This document shows positions 47,338-57,455 of a DNA stretch of 63,983 nucleotides, piece after piece (within the stretch, counting starts at the first letter, position 1; the number at the start of each line of letters is the position of its first letter). A program made the position numbers and the translations under genes. The DNA comes from Lachnospiraceae bacterium (GTDB lineage: Bacteria; Bacillota; Clostridia; Lachnospirales; Lachnospiraceae), in NCBI GenBank assembly GCA_029226225.1, contig JAQXXU010000047.1, positions 1-63,983 on the forward strand, in the 5' to 3' direction. The notes under the pieces were generated by a model. The model was given only the letters and a program-made list of their open reading frames with translations. It was not told the origin of the DNA and searched no databases.

Positions 47338-48594
47338 ATGGCTGAAAAGAAGAGTACCACAAAGACTTCTACGACAAAGAATGCTTCTACCACGAAGAAG
47401 ACTTCAACTACAAAGAAGACATCCGCTTCAAAGAAAAAAGAAACCGGAAAAGAGATGTCAAATGCCCAGAAGGAAGCTCTTTTTACGAAGAAACTCCAGG
47501 AAATCCTTGAGCTTGCGAAGAAGAAAAAGAACGTCCTTGAGTTAACAGAGATAAAGGATTTTTTCAAGGAGCTGAAGCTTAACGACAAGCAGTTCGATAA
47601 GATCCTCGATTTCCTCGAGAATAATAGCATCGAAGTACTCCGGACCGACGACAGCGCTGATCTCGATGATGTACCGGAGCCTGATGACTTCGTGCCATCT
47701 GAGGAAGACGATGTGGACCTTGAGAATATCGATCTGTCAGTACCTGACGGGGTATCACTTGAAGACCCTGTCAGGATGTACTTAAAGGAGATAGGTAAAG
47801 TCCCTCTTCTTACTGCTGATCAGGAGATAGCCCTAGCAAGGCAGATGGAGACAGGAACTCCGGCCGAGAAGACTGCTGCGAAGAAAAAGCTCGCGGAGGC
47901 GAACCTTCGTCTCGTAGTTTCTATCGCAAAGCGCTACGTCGGCAGAGGAATGCTATTCCTCGATCTGATCCAGGAAGGAAACTTAGGTCTTATCAAGGCT
48001 GTCGAGAAGTTTGACTATAAGAAGGGCTACAAGTTCTCGACCTATGCTACCTGGTGGATACGTCAGGCCATTACGAGAGCTATCGCTGATCAGGCCCGTA
48101 CGATCCGTATCCCGGTTCATATGGTAGAGACTATAAACAAGCTGATCCGTGTATCTCGTCAGCTGCTCCAGGAGCTAGGCCGTGAACCGACCCCGGAGGA
48201 GATCGCCAAAGAGATGGATATGCCGGTAGACAGGGTTCGTGAGATCCTAAAGATCAGTCAGGAGCCTGTATCTCTTGAGACTCCTATCGGTGAAGAGGAA
48301 GACTCACACTTAGGAGACTTCATCCAGGATGATAATGTCCCGGTACCGGCAGATGCAGCTACATTTACACTGCTTAAAGAGCAGCTGAATGAAGTGCTTG
48401 ATACACTTACTCCGCGTGAGAAGAAGGTGCTTATCCTTCGCTTCGGTCTCGAAGACGGAAGAGGCAGAACTCTCGAAGAAGTAGGAAAAGAGTTTAACGT
48501 CACCCGTGAGCGTATCAGACAGATCGAAGCCAAGGCGCTACGTAAGCTTCGTCACCCAAGCAGAAGCAAAAAGCTAAAGGACTATCTCGAGTGA
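47338..48594 (+). CDS. rpoD: RNA polymerase primary sigma factor
   Basis: [49 protein letters not shown]; regions 3 and 4. Confidence 0.97.
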   Translation: MAEKKSTTKTSTTKNASTTKKTSTTKKTSASKKKETGKEMSNAQKEALFTKKLQEILELAKKKKNVLELTEIKDFFKELKLNDKQFDKILDFLENNSIEVLRTDDSADLDDVPEPDDFVPSEEDDVDLENIDLSVPDGVSLEDPVRMYLKEIGKVPLLTADQEIALARQMETGTPAEKTAAKKKLAEANLRLVVSIAKRYVGRGMLFLDLIQEGNLGLIKAVEKFDYKKGYKFSTYATWWIRQAITRAIADQARTIRIPVHMVETINKLIRVSRQLLQELGREPTPEEIAKEMDMPVDRVREILKISQEPVSLETPIGEEEDSHLGDFIQDDNVPVPADAATFTLLKEQLNEVLDTLTPREKKVLILRFGLEDGRGRTLEEVGKEFNVTRERIRQIEAKALRKLRHPSRSKKLKDYLE

Positions 48595-49289
48595 TGAGTG
48601 TGAAGTTATCAGAGCGGCTTTCTGCCGCTTACGATATGGTTACTGAGGGAAGCGTGGTCGCAGACGTGGGCTGCGATCACGCTTTTTTATCTATAGCTTT
48701 AGTATCATCAGGAAAGAGTCCGGAGGTTTTTGCCTGTGATGTGAACGAGGGACCACTTGAAAAAGCCCGGGAGAATATCACTGCATCGGGTCTTGGTGCC
48801 CAAATCCACACCGTGCTCTCTGACGGGCTTGTAGGGCTTAAGGAACCGGTTGACTCCGTTGTCATCTGTGGCATGGGAGGCTCACTGGTCATATCGATCA
48901 TAGAAAAAAGCATCGAGAAGGCAAGACAGGCGAAGGAACTTATCCTGTCTCCGCAGTCGGATGTTTTTAAAGTCAGGTGCTTCTTAAGAGACAGCGGCTT
49001 TTCTCTCGTGGAGGAGAAAGCTGTGACAGATGCCGGCAAGTACTACGTGCTGATGAAGGTGCGCCCCGGCGGAAGTCTTACTTTATGGGATAAGTACGGC
49101 GACTTCGGTCTTAAGTACGGACCCTATCTGATAGAAAAAAAAGATGCGGCGTTCATGGAGCACCTGAAGAAAAGACAGAGCATCATAAAAGGTATTATCA
49201 CTGGTATTCCCGGTGAGAGTGAAAGAAAAGAAGACTTAAAAAAGGAGGCGGATTTAATTGCAGGAATTCTGTACCATACAGGTGGCTGA
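48591..49289 (+). CDS. trmK: tRNA (adenine(22)-N(1))-methyltransferase-like
   Basis: [15 protein letters not shown]; downstream of rpoD. Confidence 0.88.
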   Translation: MMSVKLSERLSAAYDMVTEGSVVADVGCDHAFLSIALVSSGKSPEVFACDVNEGPLEKARENITASGLGAQIHTVLSDGLVGLKEPVDSVVICGMGGSLVISIIEKSIEKARQAKELILSPQSDVFKVRCFLRDSGFSLVEEKAVTDAGKYYVLMKVRPGGSLTLWDKYGDFGLKYGPYLIEKKDAAFMEHLKKRQSIIKGIITGIPGESERKEDLKKEADLIAGILYHTGG

Positions 49290-50919
49290 TGAAAAGGAGC
49301 CGAGGGAGGTTCCATATGGCCAGACCTTAGTTGACCTGGCCAAAAAAGTCTATGGTGAAAAAAATGAGGACATGGTTCTTGCCGTATATAACGGCAAGCT
49401 GACTGAGCTTACCCATCAGGTAAAAAATGACGGTGAGATAGCGTTTATCTCCGTAAAAAACAAGGACGGAGAGAGGGCCTACAGGCGAAGTGCTGTATTC
49501 CTGATGCACAAGGCCTTACATGATATTTTTCCAGATGAGAAACCGACAGTTTTCGTCCAGTTTTCACTTGGGGACGGTTATTACTGTACCCTTGGCAAAG
49601 GAAAAAAAGTCACGAAGAAGCTTCTGTCAGACCTGAAGCGGAGAATGAAGCAGATAGTAGAGTTAGATTTACCTATCACAAAGAGTATATACCCGACTCA
49701 GGAGGCGGCCGAGCTTTTTAAAGAAGCCGGAATGCCTGATAAGGAAAAGCTCTTGCACTACAGGTCGAACTCGAGCACGAATATCTATGAGATAGATGGT
49801 GTTCACGACTATTTTTACGGTTATATGGTGCCATCTACGAGGTATATAAAGACATTTGATCTGGTGCCTTTTGACGATGGCTTTGTGCTGCAGTTTCCTG
49901 GCAATGACGGCAAAGTAGCAGAGTTCAACCCGCCGAAGAAGCTCTTTTCTATCCTGAAGAAGACCCGCGAATGGGCTAACGCGATGGACATAGATACGGT
50001 GGGAGCGCTAAACGACGCTATTTCTGCAGGCAGGACGAAGGAAATCATCCTGATGCAGGAGGCCTTCATGGAGGAACGCATTGGAGCTCTGGCACGGGAG
50101 ATCGCATCAGATAAGAGCAGAAAGTTTATCATGATCGCAGGCCCGTCTTCCTCGGGAAAGACCACATTTTCAAAGAGGCTTTCTATCCAGCTTCGCGCGA
50201 GAGGACTGACACCTCATGCGGTTTCTCTCGATAACTATTATCTGAACCGTGATCAGATGCCGCTCGATGAGAATGGACAGAAAGACTTTGAGGCTCTTGA
50301 AGGACTTGACATAGAACTGTTTAATTCTGACATGACGAGGCTTTTAAAGGGTGAGAAGGTGACTCTGCCTATATTTGACTTTACAGTCGGTAAGCGTTCT
50401 GCCGAAGGCATACCGATGCAGCTTGGCAAAAATGACGTCTTAGTCCTCGAAGGGATCCACGGTCTGAACGATGCCTTAAGCTACACACTGCCAAAGGAGT
50501 CAAAGTATAAGATATATATATCGGCCTTAACACAGCTGTCTATAGACGAGCACAACCCTCTATCCACGACAGATGGACGCCTGATCAGACGTATAGTCCG
50601 TGACGCCAGGACCCGTGGAACCTCAGCCGAGGAGACCATAGCCATGTGGGACTCCGTCCACCGCGGCGAGAAGAAAAATATCTTCCCATTCCAGGAATCG
50701 GCAGACGCGATGTTTAACTCAGCGCTTATCTATGAGATGGCGGTCTTAAAGATCTATGCTCAGCCGCAGCTATATGCGATAAAGCCTGACAGTCCGCAGC
50801 ATTCTGAGGCCAAGAGACTATTAAAACTCCTTGACTACTTCCTTCCGATGCCTACAGAGGAGATAGCGAACACTTCGCTTATCCGTGAATTCATCGGTGG
50901 CAGTTGCTTTAATGTGTAA
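49258..50919 (+). CDS. Nucleoside (uridine-like) kinase with N-terminal TGS/ThrRS-like region
   Basis: IAGPSSSGKTTFSKRLSIQL; TTG start overlapping trmK. Confidence 0.85.
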   Translation: MQEFCTIQVADEKEPREVPYGQTLVDLAKKVYGEKNEDMVLAVYNGKLTELTHQVKNDGEIAFISVKNKDGERAYRRSAVFLMHKALHDIFPDEKPTVFVQFSLGDGYYCTLGKGKKVTKKLLSDLKRRMKQIVELDLPITKSIYPTQEAAELFKEAGMPDKEKLLHYRSNSSTNIYEIDGVHDYFYGYMVPSTRYIKTFDLVPFDDGFVLQFPGNDGKVAEFNPPKKLFSILKKTREWANAMDIDTVGALNDAISAGRTKEIILMQEAFMEERIGALAREIASDKSRKFIMIAGPSSSGKTTFSKRLSIQLRARGLTPHAVSLDNYYLNRDQMPLDENGQKDFEALEGLDIELFNSDMTRLLKGEKVTLPIFDFTVGKRSAEGIPMQLGKNDVLVLEGIHGLNDALSYTLPKESKYKIYISALTQLSIDEHNPLSTTDGRLIRRIVRDARTRGTSAEETIAMWDSVHRGEKKNIFPFQESADAMFNSALIYEMAVLKIYAQPQLYAIKPDSPQHSEAKRLLKLLDYFLPMPTEEIANTSLIREFIGGSCFNV

Positions 50920-50940
50920 AAAGTAGTAGAATACCACCTC

Positions 50941-51284
50941 GGAGGTAGGTCACGTGACCGCCGGCACGAGAGCCGAAAGGCTGTGCGGGAGGAAAGTCCG
51001 GGCTTCACAGGGCAGGATGCCGGCTAACAGCCGGCGGAGGTAACTCCAGGGCCAGTGCAACAGAGATATACCGCCTGTTTTTACAGGTAAGGGTGGAAAG
51101 GCGGTGTAAGAGACCACCGTCCTGACGGTAACGCCAGGAGCCATGTAAACCCCATCCGAAGCAAGACCGCATAGGGACATAAGGCTGCCCGTCTGTTCCA
51201 GGTAGGTCGCTTGAGGCTTGCGGCAACGCAAGTCCTGGATAGATGGTCACGCAACGACATAACCCGGCTTATCGACCTGCCTCC
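50941..51284 (+). ncRNA. rnpB: RNase P RNA (class A)
   Basis: ggtaggtcacgtgaccgccggc...gaggaaagtccgggcttcacagggcagg...ccagggccagtgcaacagagatataccgcc...cccggcttatcgacctgcctcc. Confidence 0.96.
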
Positions 51285-51336
51285 ATTTTTTTAGTAAAAG
51301 TGCACAAAAACGCACATATATTTTTGTGAAAAATTC

Positions 51337-51364
51337 CCCGATGACAATTCGGGGATTTTTTGTT
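51337..51364 (+). terminator. Terminator downstream of rnpB
   Basis: attccccga-tgacaa-ttcggggattttttg. Confidence 0.85.
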
Positions 51365-51370
51365 ATCATT

Positions 51371-51410
51371 AAGGAAACCAAAACAAATGATTTTAGTTTC
51401 CGGTTTCCTT
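51371..51410. promoter_or_regulatory. Inverted repeat upstream of TetR gene, candidate operator
   Basis: AAGGAAACC...GGTTTCCTT with nested GGAAAC...GTTTCC. Confidence 0.45.
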
Positions 51411-51442
51411 AAACAGCCGGAACCAGTTTACCGGAGGTCTTT

Positions 51443-51997
51443 ATGTTAAGAGAAGAAATCCTTGAAGCTACAATGGCAGTCTACAAGAAAAAGGGGATGA
51501 GGTTTACTATGGATGACCTCGCAAAGGAGATGTCGAGGAGCAAGAAGACCATTTACACGGTTTTCAGAGATAAGAAGCATCTGTTTTTAGAGGAAGTCGA
51601 TTATTTTTTTGATAAGATAAAGGAAAGAGAGCAGGAAATCCTTAATGACCAGAGCCTTTCGGTAGAGGAGAAGCTTAGAGGCGTTCTTACAGTGATGCCG
51701 GAGAACTTCTCGGGAGTCGATTTCCCGGCTATCTATACTTTCCAGGAGAAGTACCCTGCAGTATATAAAAGAATAGGCGACAGACTCGAGTCTGACTGGG
51801 ATACTACTTTTGAGCTGATAGACGAAGGGATGAAAGACGGTACCTTCAAAAAGGTGGACAAGGAGTTTTTCAGACTCGTATACAACGCTTCGATAGAGAA
51901 GTTTCTCTCATCAGATGAGCTGACGAGGCTGAAGATCCACTATAACGATGCTCTTAAAGGCATGACTGATATGCTGATCGATGGGATCACTGCTTAA
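51443..51997 (+). CDS. TetR/AcrR family regulator
   Basis: REEILEATMAVYKKKGMRFTMDDLAKEMSRSKKTIYTVFRDKKHLF. Confidence 0.9.
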   Translation: MLREEILEATMAVYKKKGMRFTMDDLAKEMSRSKKTIYTVFRDKKHLFLEEVDYFFDKIKEREQEILNDQSLSVEEKLRGVLTVMPENFSGVDFPAIYTFQEKYPAVYKRIGDRLESDWDTTFELIDEGMKDGTFKKVDKEFFRLVYNASIEKFLSSDELTRLKIHYNDALKGMTDMLIDGITA

Positions 51998-52036
51998 GGA
52001 GAGACTTCAAAGACTATTATACGTGGAGGCAGAAAG

Positions 52037-53482
52037 TTGGAAGAGATTTTTGGAAATAGATTAACAAAACATGAGGCGAAAGCTTCACTTAAGGCTGCGA
52101 AGGGGTACAGAAAGAGCTGCCCGGATGATAAGGATGTGGACTATCATATCCGCATCAGAAAAAATACTTCGCTCTATGATTATCTGGGGATCATGGATTT
52201 ACGTCTCGAAGGCGAGAATGAGGCAGAGTTCGACACAGAGAAGGGAATAGTGGTATCAAATATCCGCATGGGATTCGGACACTACCGTATCTCTATGGCT
52301 ATGGCGTCTGCTGCCAGATCGATGGGGTATACTCCGTACTGGCTGGACCTTAACTCATTTCCTAAGACAGCGGCGACAAAGATCATCACAAAGCAGAATG
52401 ACCTTTACTCTTTAGGTTCCAGACTGTCAAAGAATCCTATTTTTAATAAGCTGGTATGGGAGCCTATAAACTACACAGGCTTCAAGAAGCTGACTTATAA
52501 CGCTTCAGACCTCGAGACGAGTAAGCTGATGGCACCAGTTTATAGAGACATACCTAAAGAGATCCCTGTCATAGCTACACACGCCTGGCCAGCACAGTCG
52601 GCACTTGACGGCGGCATGAAGAGAGTCATCGAAGCCATCCCTGATAACTGGCCGATGGCCCTGCACTTAGCAGAGGGCGCTATCCACACAGTCCAGACTC
52701 ATAACTCCTACTTAGGATACAGGGTCTTAAACGGCTTCTATGGTAAAAAGGTCTTAAACCCTATCCCAGGTGATCAGATCTACTATACCGGACACTACAT
52801 CGATGATGAGCTGGTCAAAAATATCGAAGCAGACTGTAAGAGAAGAATGGATCGTCTGAATGGAAAGAAGCCAGTGAGGTTCTTACTTACTATCGGAGGA
52901 GCAGGAGCTCAGGCAGATATTTTTGAGGCGATACTTAAGTACCTGATGCCTGCGGTAAAGAAAGGCAGGGCTTCAGTCATGGTAAACGTCGGAGACTACC
53001 GGAATGTCTGGGATGAGCTTCAGACAAAAGTGGACGGACTTAAGGACGTATCGACTGAGCACTTCGAGGATTTTAAAGAGTCAGCAGGATTCGCAGAGGA
53101 TTCACTTGACGGTGATATGACAGGTGTTCACGCATTTTACCATAAAAATATCTTTGAAGCAGTCTATATCACAAATCTCCTGATGAGAGCCTGTGACTGT
53201 CTTATCACTAAGCCGTCGGAGCTCGCATTTTATCCTGTACCGAAGCTCTTCATCAGACGTGTCGGAAAGCACGAGATGTGGGGAGCTATCCACTCGGCAG
53301 AGCTTGGTGACGGAACCTATGAGATAAGGGAAATCCCGCAGGTGCTCCAGATGATAGGACTTATGATAAAGGATCCTGGCATCATAGGAGGCATGTGTGA
53401 ATCTATAGAGAAAAATAAGAGTATCGGAGTATATGACGGAGCGTATAACTGTGTGAAACTGGCTATGGGGAAAGAGATTTAA
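52037..53482 (+). CDS. Uncharacterised GT-B-like (MGDG synthase/glycosyltransferase-like) protein
   Basis: IVVSNIRMGFGHYRISMAMASAARSMGYTPYWLDL; LLTIGGAGAQADIF; TKPSELAFYPVPKLFI. Confidence 0.5.
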   Translation: MEEIFGNRLTKHEAKASLKAAKGYRKSCPDDKDVDYHIRIRKNTSLYDYLGIMDLRLEGENEAEFDTEKGIVVSNIRMGFGHYRISMAMASAARSMGYTPYWLDLNSFPKTAATKIITKQNDLYSLGSRLSKNPIFNKLVWEPINYTGFKKLTYNASDLETSKLMAPVYRDIPKEIPVIATHAWPAQSALDGGMKRVIEAIPDNWPMALHLAEGAIHTVQTHNSYLGYRVLNGFYGKKVLNPIPGDQIYYTGHYIDDELVKNIEADCKRRMDRLNGKKPVRFLLTIGGAGAQADIFEAILKYLMPAVKKGRASVMVNVGDYRNVWDELQTKVDGLKDVSTEHFEDFKESAGFAEDSLDGDMTGVHAFYHKNIFEAVYITNLLMRACDCLITKPSELAFYPVPKLFIRRVGKHEMWGAIHSAELGDGTYEIREIPQVLQMIGLMIKDPGIIGGMCESIEKNKSIGVYDGAYNCVKLAMGKEI

Positions 53483-53492
53483 GGAGGCTACT

Positions 53493-54989
53493 ATGTCGGA
53501 AAGTAAACAATTAAAACCCATCACTAAAAAAGTCATCTGGCTTTTTGCCATTGGACAGCTGGGCTGGTCGCTAATGAGCGCGGTACTCACGAACTTTATC
53601 GAGCAGTTTTACCAGCCTGATAACAGATCTGTTTTCGAGGGAATGGAGTACTTCATTCCACAGGGACGTGTGATACTCGGGATAGTTACTATCATCGGAG
53701 GCATTTATGCACTGGGCCGTGTGTTCGACGCTATCACAGATCCCTTGATCGGAAACCTCTCAGATAAGAGCAAGAATCCTAAGGGACGCCGTATTCCTTT
53801 CATGAAGAAGGCAGCTATACCTCTGACACTTATCACGATAATGGTTTACATATGCCCTATGAGAGGATACGATGCTTCATCAGCCATTGAGAAAGTAAAG
53901 AACGGCTATGGATACGTGCTCAACGGAGCTCATGTATCAAATACTACGGCTTACGCAAAGCTGGTAAATCCGGCACTTGGAAATGGTGGTATGGTAAATG
54001 CAGTATGGGTACTTGTCATGATGCTTCTGTTCTATCTGTTCATGACTATCTACTGCACTCCTTATAATGCGCTTATAGCAGAATTTTCAAGAGATGAAAA
54101 GACATTAGCAAATATATCTACCGCCATCTCTTTTACCTTCATTTTCGGATCAGCCTTAGGATATATGGCACCGACTATCTGGGGAGCCCTGACACCTGTT
54201 GTTGGAAGCCGTGTCTGGGCGATGAGAATAGTATTTATCATTATGGCTGTGATCGCTATGATCTGCTGTCTGATACCTACCCTTACGTTAAAGGAAACTG
54301 ATTACATCGATGCAGTTCCGACAGAGGGCAGCACATTTTCGTCCCTTGGAAAATGCTTCTCTAATAAGAATTTCCGTTTCTTTGTAGGAAGCGACATCTG
54401 CTACTGGGTCGGCATCACGATGTTCCAGACAGGACTTCTGCACTATGTTACGGTCCTTATGAAACTCGATGACGCGTACAGCACGATCCTCTACATAGCT
54501 ATGACACTCCTTTCAGTAGTATGCTATGTTCCGGTAAATAAGCTGATGCAGAAAGTGCCTAAGAAAAAGCTGGTAGTTTTTGCTTTCGTTGGTATGTGCA
54601 TAGTTTTCCTGATCACTGGTCTTTCGGGATTATTCGGAGTTCCGGGAATTGTGAGTGGAATTCTGGTAGTCGTATTTGCGGCATTCCCTATGGCGATCCT
54701 TGGTATCATACCACAGACTATCGTTGCAGATATAGCAAAGTCAGACTCGGTCACTACAGGTGAAAATCACGATGGCATGTTCTTCGCTGCCCGTACTTTT
54801 TCGATGAAGCTCGGACAGTCACTGGCAATCCTGCTCTTTACGTCACTCGGAACCATAGGAGTGGCTACAGGCCGAGGCTACAGGATCGCGGCATTTGCAG
54901 CAGTTATCTTCTGTGCAGCAGGAGCTGTAATCCTTCATTTCTACAACGAGAAGAAAGTTCAGGACATCTTAAAGAAAGCTAACTACTAA
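53493..54989 (+). CDS. MFS/GPH-type sugar transporter
   Basis: GRVFDAITDPLIGNLSDKSKNPKGRRIPFM. Confidence 0.88.
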   Translation: MSESKQLKPITKKVIWLFAIGQLGWSLMSAVLTNFIEQFYQPDNRSVFEGMEYFIPQGRVILGIVTIIGGIYALGRVFDAITDPLIGNLSDKSKNPKGRRIPFMKKAAIPLTLITIMVYICPMRGYDASSAIEKVKNGYGYVLNGAHVSNTTAYAKLVNPALGNGGMVNAVWVLVMMLLFYLFMTIYCTPYNALIAEFSRDEKTLANISTAISFTFIFGSALGYMAPTIWGALTPVVGSRVWAMRIVFIIMAVIAMICCLIPTLTLKETDYIDAVPTEGSTFSSLGKCFSNKNFRFFVGSDICYWVGITMFQTGLLHYVTVLMKLDDAYSTILYIAMTLLSVVCYVPVNKLMQKVPKKKLVVFAFVGMCIVFLITGLSGLFGVPGIVSGILVVVFAAFPMAILGIIPQTIVADIAKSDSVTTGENHDGMFFAARTFSMKLGQSLAILLFTSLGTIGVATGRGYRIAAFAAVIFCAAGAVILHFYNEKKVQDILKKANY

Positions 54990-54999
54990 GGGTGAATCT

Positions 55000-57363
55000 A
55001 TGATAAGAGAATTAAAAGGTGAAAGAACAGCATATGTACTTGATACGCCGCGTACGACTCTCGTATTCCTCACACTTCCGACTGGACAGATAGAGACAGC
55101 TTACTATGGGGCGTATGTGGGCATAGACTCAGCAGACGAAGCTCTGGCTCTCTCTGAAAAAAATGAGTTTCCGCCAGGAAACTCGATCGACTATAATGCG
55201 GACAAAAATCCTTACAGCTTAGAGGATGTGCGTCTGTTAGTCGGTACTTACGGCAAGGGTGATATCCGTGAGCCGTTTGTAGAGGCTGTGGCTCCTGATG
55301 GCAGTACTACGCTTGATTTCGTGCTTACCGGAACAGTTATTACCGATGGGAAAAATACTATAGAAGGCCTCCCTTCTTCACATGAGAAGTCTGAAGAAGA
55401 GAAGGCACAGACCATTGATTTTACCTTTACAGACCAAAATAACGGTTATGTGCTGCACGTATTCTATTCGGTATACCCGGACAGCGATGTGATAGCCAGA
55501 AGCGCCAGATTTGAAAATGCTTCAGATGAGCCTGTAGAGCTTAAAAGGCTTCTCTCCGGACAGCTCGATGTCTTCGGAAGTGGATACAAGGTTACTACAT
55601 TCACAGGTGCCTGGTCCCGCGAGATGAATATGCATGAAGTCACGGTAAGCGCCGGAAACTACAGTGTTTCATCGGTAGTGGGCTCGTCATCATCGAGAGC
55701 AAACCCGTATGTGATCATATCTGATCCAGCCTGCACCGAAGAACATGGCAGATGTATAGGAAGCAACCTGATCTACAGCGGAAACCATTATGAAAGCGTA
55801 TCGGTAAATACCTACGGTAAGACCAGGATACTGACCGGTATAAATCCTGTAGATTTTGGCTTCAGACTGGAGCCGGGAGAGAGCTTCTCTGCGCCTGAAT
55901 CTATCATGGCTTTTACTGATGGAGGATACTCTGCACTAAGCCTTATCATGTCAGACTTTGTAAGAGATCATATCATCTCAGGTGAGTGGGCTCACAAGGA
56001 CAGACCGGTTGTGCTTAATTCCTGGGAGGCTTCGTACTTTGACATAAATGAAAAAAAGCTTCTCACATTTGCAAAGAAGGGTAAAGAATTAGGTGCCGAG
56101 CTTTTTGTCATGGATGATGGATGGTTCGGAAAACGAAACGATGACCACAGCTCTTTAGGCGACTGGAATGTAAACGAAAAGAAGCTGACTCATGGACTTC
56201 CGTACTTAGCAGATAAAATCCACGGTCTTGGCCTGTTGTTTGGTATCTGGGTAGAGCCTGAGATGGTCAATGTAGATTCAGACCTTTATCGTGCGCATCC
56301 GGACTGGGCCATAGATATCCCGGGAAAGTCACACTCAGAGGGAAGGTTCCAGAGATTTTTGGATCTCTCAAATCCCGAGGTTGTAGAGTTTGCTATAGAT
56401 GCGATGAGCAGGATTTTTTCATCAGCGTCGATTGACTATGTGAAGTGGGACTATAACAGAATTTTCTCAGATGTATACTCACCATACCTCAAAGAAAAAA
56501 GTGACGGAGAACTCTTCCATCGCTATATCCTGGGTCTATATCAGATCATGGACGCCTTAGTGAAAAAATATCCGCACATCCTGTTCGAGGGCTGTGCTTC
56601 AGGTGGAAACAGATTTGATCTGGGAATTCTTTCATACTTCCCGCAGATCTGGGCTTCGGACAATACGGATGCTATATCCCGACTTGTGATACAGCAGGGA
56701 CTTTCGATGGGGTATCCGCTTTCAGCTGCTACAGGTCATGTAAGTGCCTGCCCGAACCATCATACACTAAGGAAAACTCCTATGAATACCAGGTTTAACG
56801 TAGCGGCATTCACCAGCTACGGCATGGAAGTAAACCCGTTAGATCTGTCACAGGAGGAGTTCGATGAGCTGAAGTCCTATAATGAACTTTATAAGAGGCT
56901 CAGACACACTCTCCAGTCAGGAGACTTCTACAGGGTAAACGACGAGGATAACTCTGTGAAGTGGGTCATGACAGCTAAGGACCAGTCGCAGGCCGTAGGC
57001 ATGGTGCTTGTAAAGGAGATAAAGCCTGGTATCAGGTACGAGAACCTGAAGTTTAAGGGACTTGACCCTGAGAAAAAATATCATGTGTATAACATCCCGA
57101 TAAATATCGATGTACGTACCTTTGGCAGTATGATAAACACTATGGCTCCAGTTCATGTAAAACCGGGTTCGGCCACCGAAAAGGTAGTAGCAAAGCTCGT
57201 GAAGCTAAAAAGCGAAGTCTTAGATGAGACTGTATCAGGTTCCGTGCTCATGAATGCCGGACTGAATCTGCCGTCTGCCTTTACAGGCACTGGCTACGAT
57301 AAAAAAATAAGAGTTATGACCGACTTCGGTTCAAGGCTCTACATAGCAGAAGAGATCAGATAA
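55000..57363 (+). CDS. Alpha-galactosidase (GH36)
   Basis: NSWEASYFDINEKKLL, FVMDDGWFG, YVKWDYNR, FEGCASGGNRFD. Confidence 0.95.
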   Translation: MIRELKGERTAYVLDTPRTTLVFLTLPTGQIETAYYGAYVGIDSADEALALSEKNEFPPGNSIDYNADKNPYSLEDVRLLVGTYGKGDIREPFVEAVAPDGSTTLDFVLTGTVITDGKNTIEGLPSSHEKSEEEKAQTIDFTFTDQNNGYVLHVFYSVYPDSDVIARSARFENASDEPVELKRLLSGQLDVFGSGYKVTTFTGAWSREMNMHEVTVSAGNYSVSSVVGSSSSRANPYVIISDPACTEEHGRCIGSNLIYSGNHYESVSVNTYGKTRILTGINPVDFGFRLEPGESFSAPESIMAFTDGGYSALSLIMSDFVRDHIISGEWAHKDRPVVLNSWEASYFDINEKKLLTFAKKGKELGAELFVMDDGWFGKRNDDHSSLGDWNVNEKKLTHGLPYLADKIHGLGLLFGIWVEPEMVNVDSDLYRAHPDWAIDIPGKSHSEGRFQRFLDLSNPEVVEFAIDAMSRIFSSASIDYVKWDYNRIFSDVYSPYLKEKSDGELFHRYILGLYQIMDALVKKYPHILFEGCASGGNRFDLGILSYFPQIWASDNTDAISRLVIQQGLSMGYPLSAATGHVSACPNHHTLRKTPMNTRFNVAAFTSYGMEVNPLDLSQEEFDELKSYNELYKRLRHTLQSGDFYRVNDEDNSVKWVMTAKDQSQAVGMVLVKEIKPGIRYENLKFKGLDPEKKYHVYNIPINIDVRTFGSMINTMAPVHVKPGSATEKVVAKLVKLKSEVLDETVSGSVLMNAGLNLPSAFTGTGYDKKIRVMTDFGSRLYIAEEIR

Positions 57364-57368
57364 TATCA

Positions 57369-57405
57369 GAGGTCACAAAAATTTCATGGAAATTTTTGTG
57401 ACCTC
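57369..57405. repeat. 37-nt near-perfect palindrome between alpha-galactosidase and DUF5688-like genes
   Basis: gaggtcacaaaaatttc-atg-gaaatttttgtgacctc. Confidence 0.9.
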
Positions 57406-57455
57406 ATGCTATAATAAGCCAGGTTCCCAAACCGCTGCCTCCGGAATGGAGGTAT

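Noticed and set aside
47070-47630. Minus-strand 186 aa ORF with FFVVE repeats
   Set aside because: Antisense of the repetitive rpoD N-terminus and dnaG 3' end.
50950-51250. Two minus-strand ORFs (93 and 81 aa)
   Set aside because: They lie entirely antisense within RNase P RNA; no RBS or protein-like composition.
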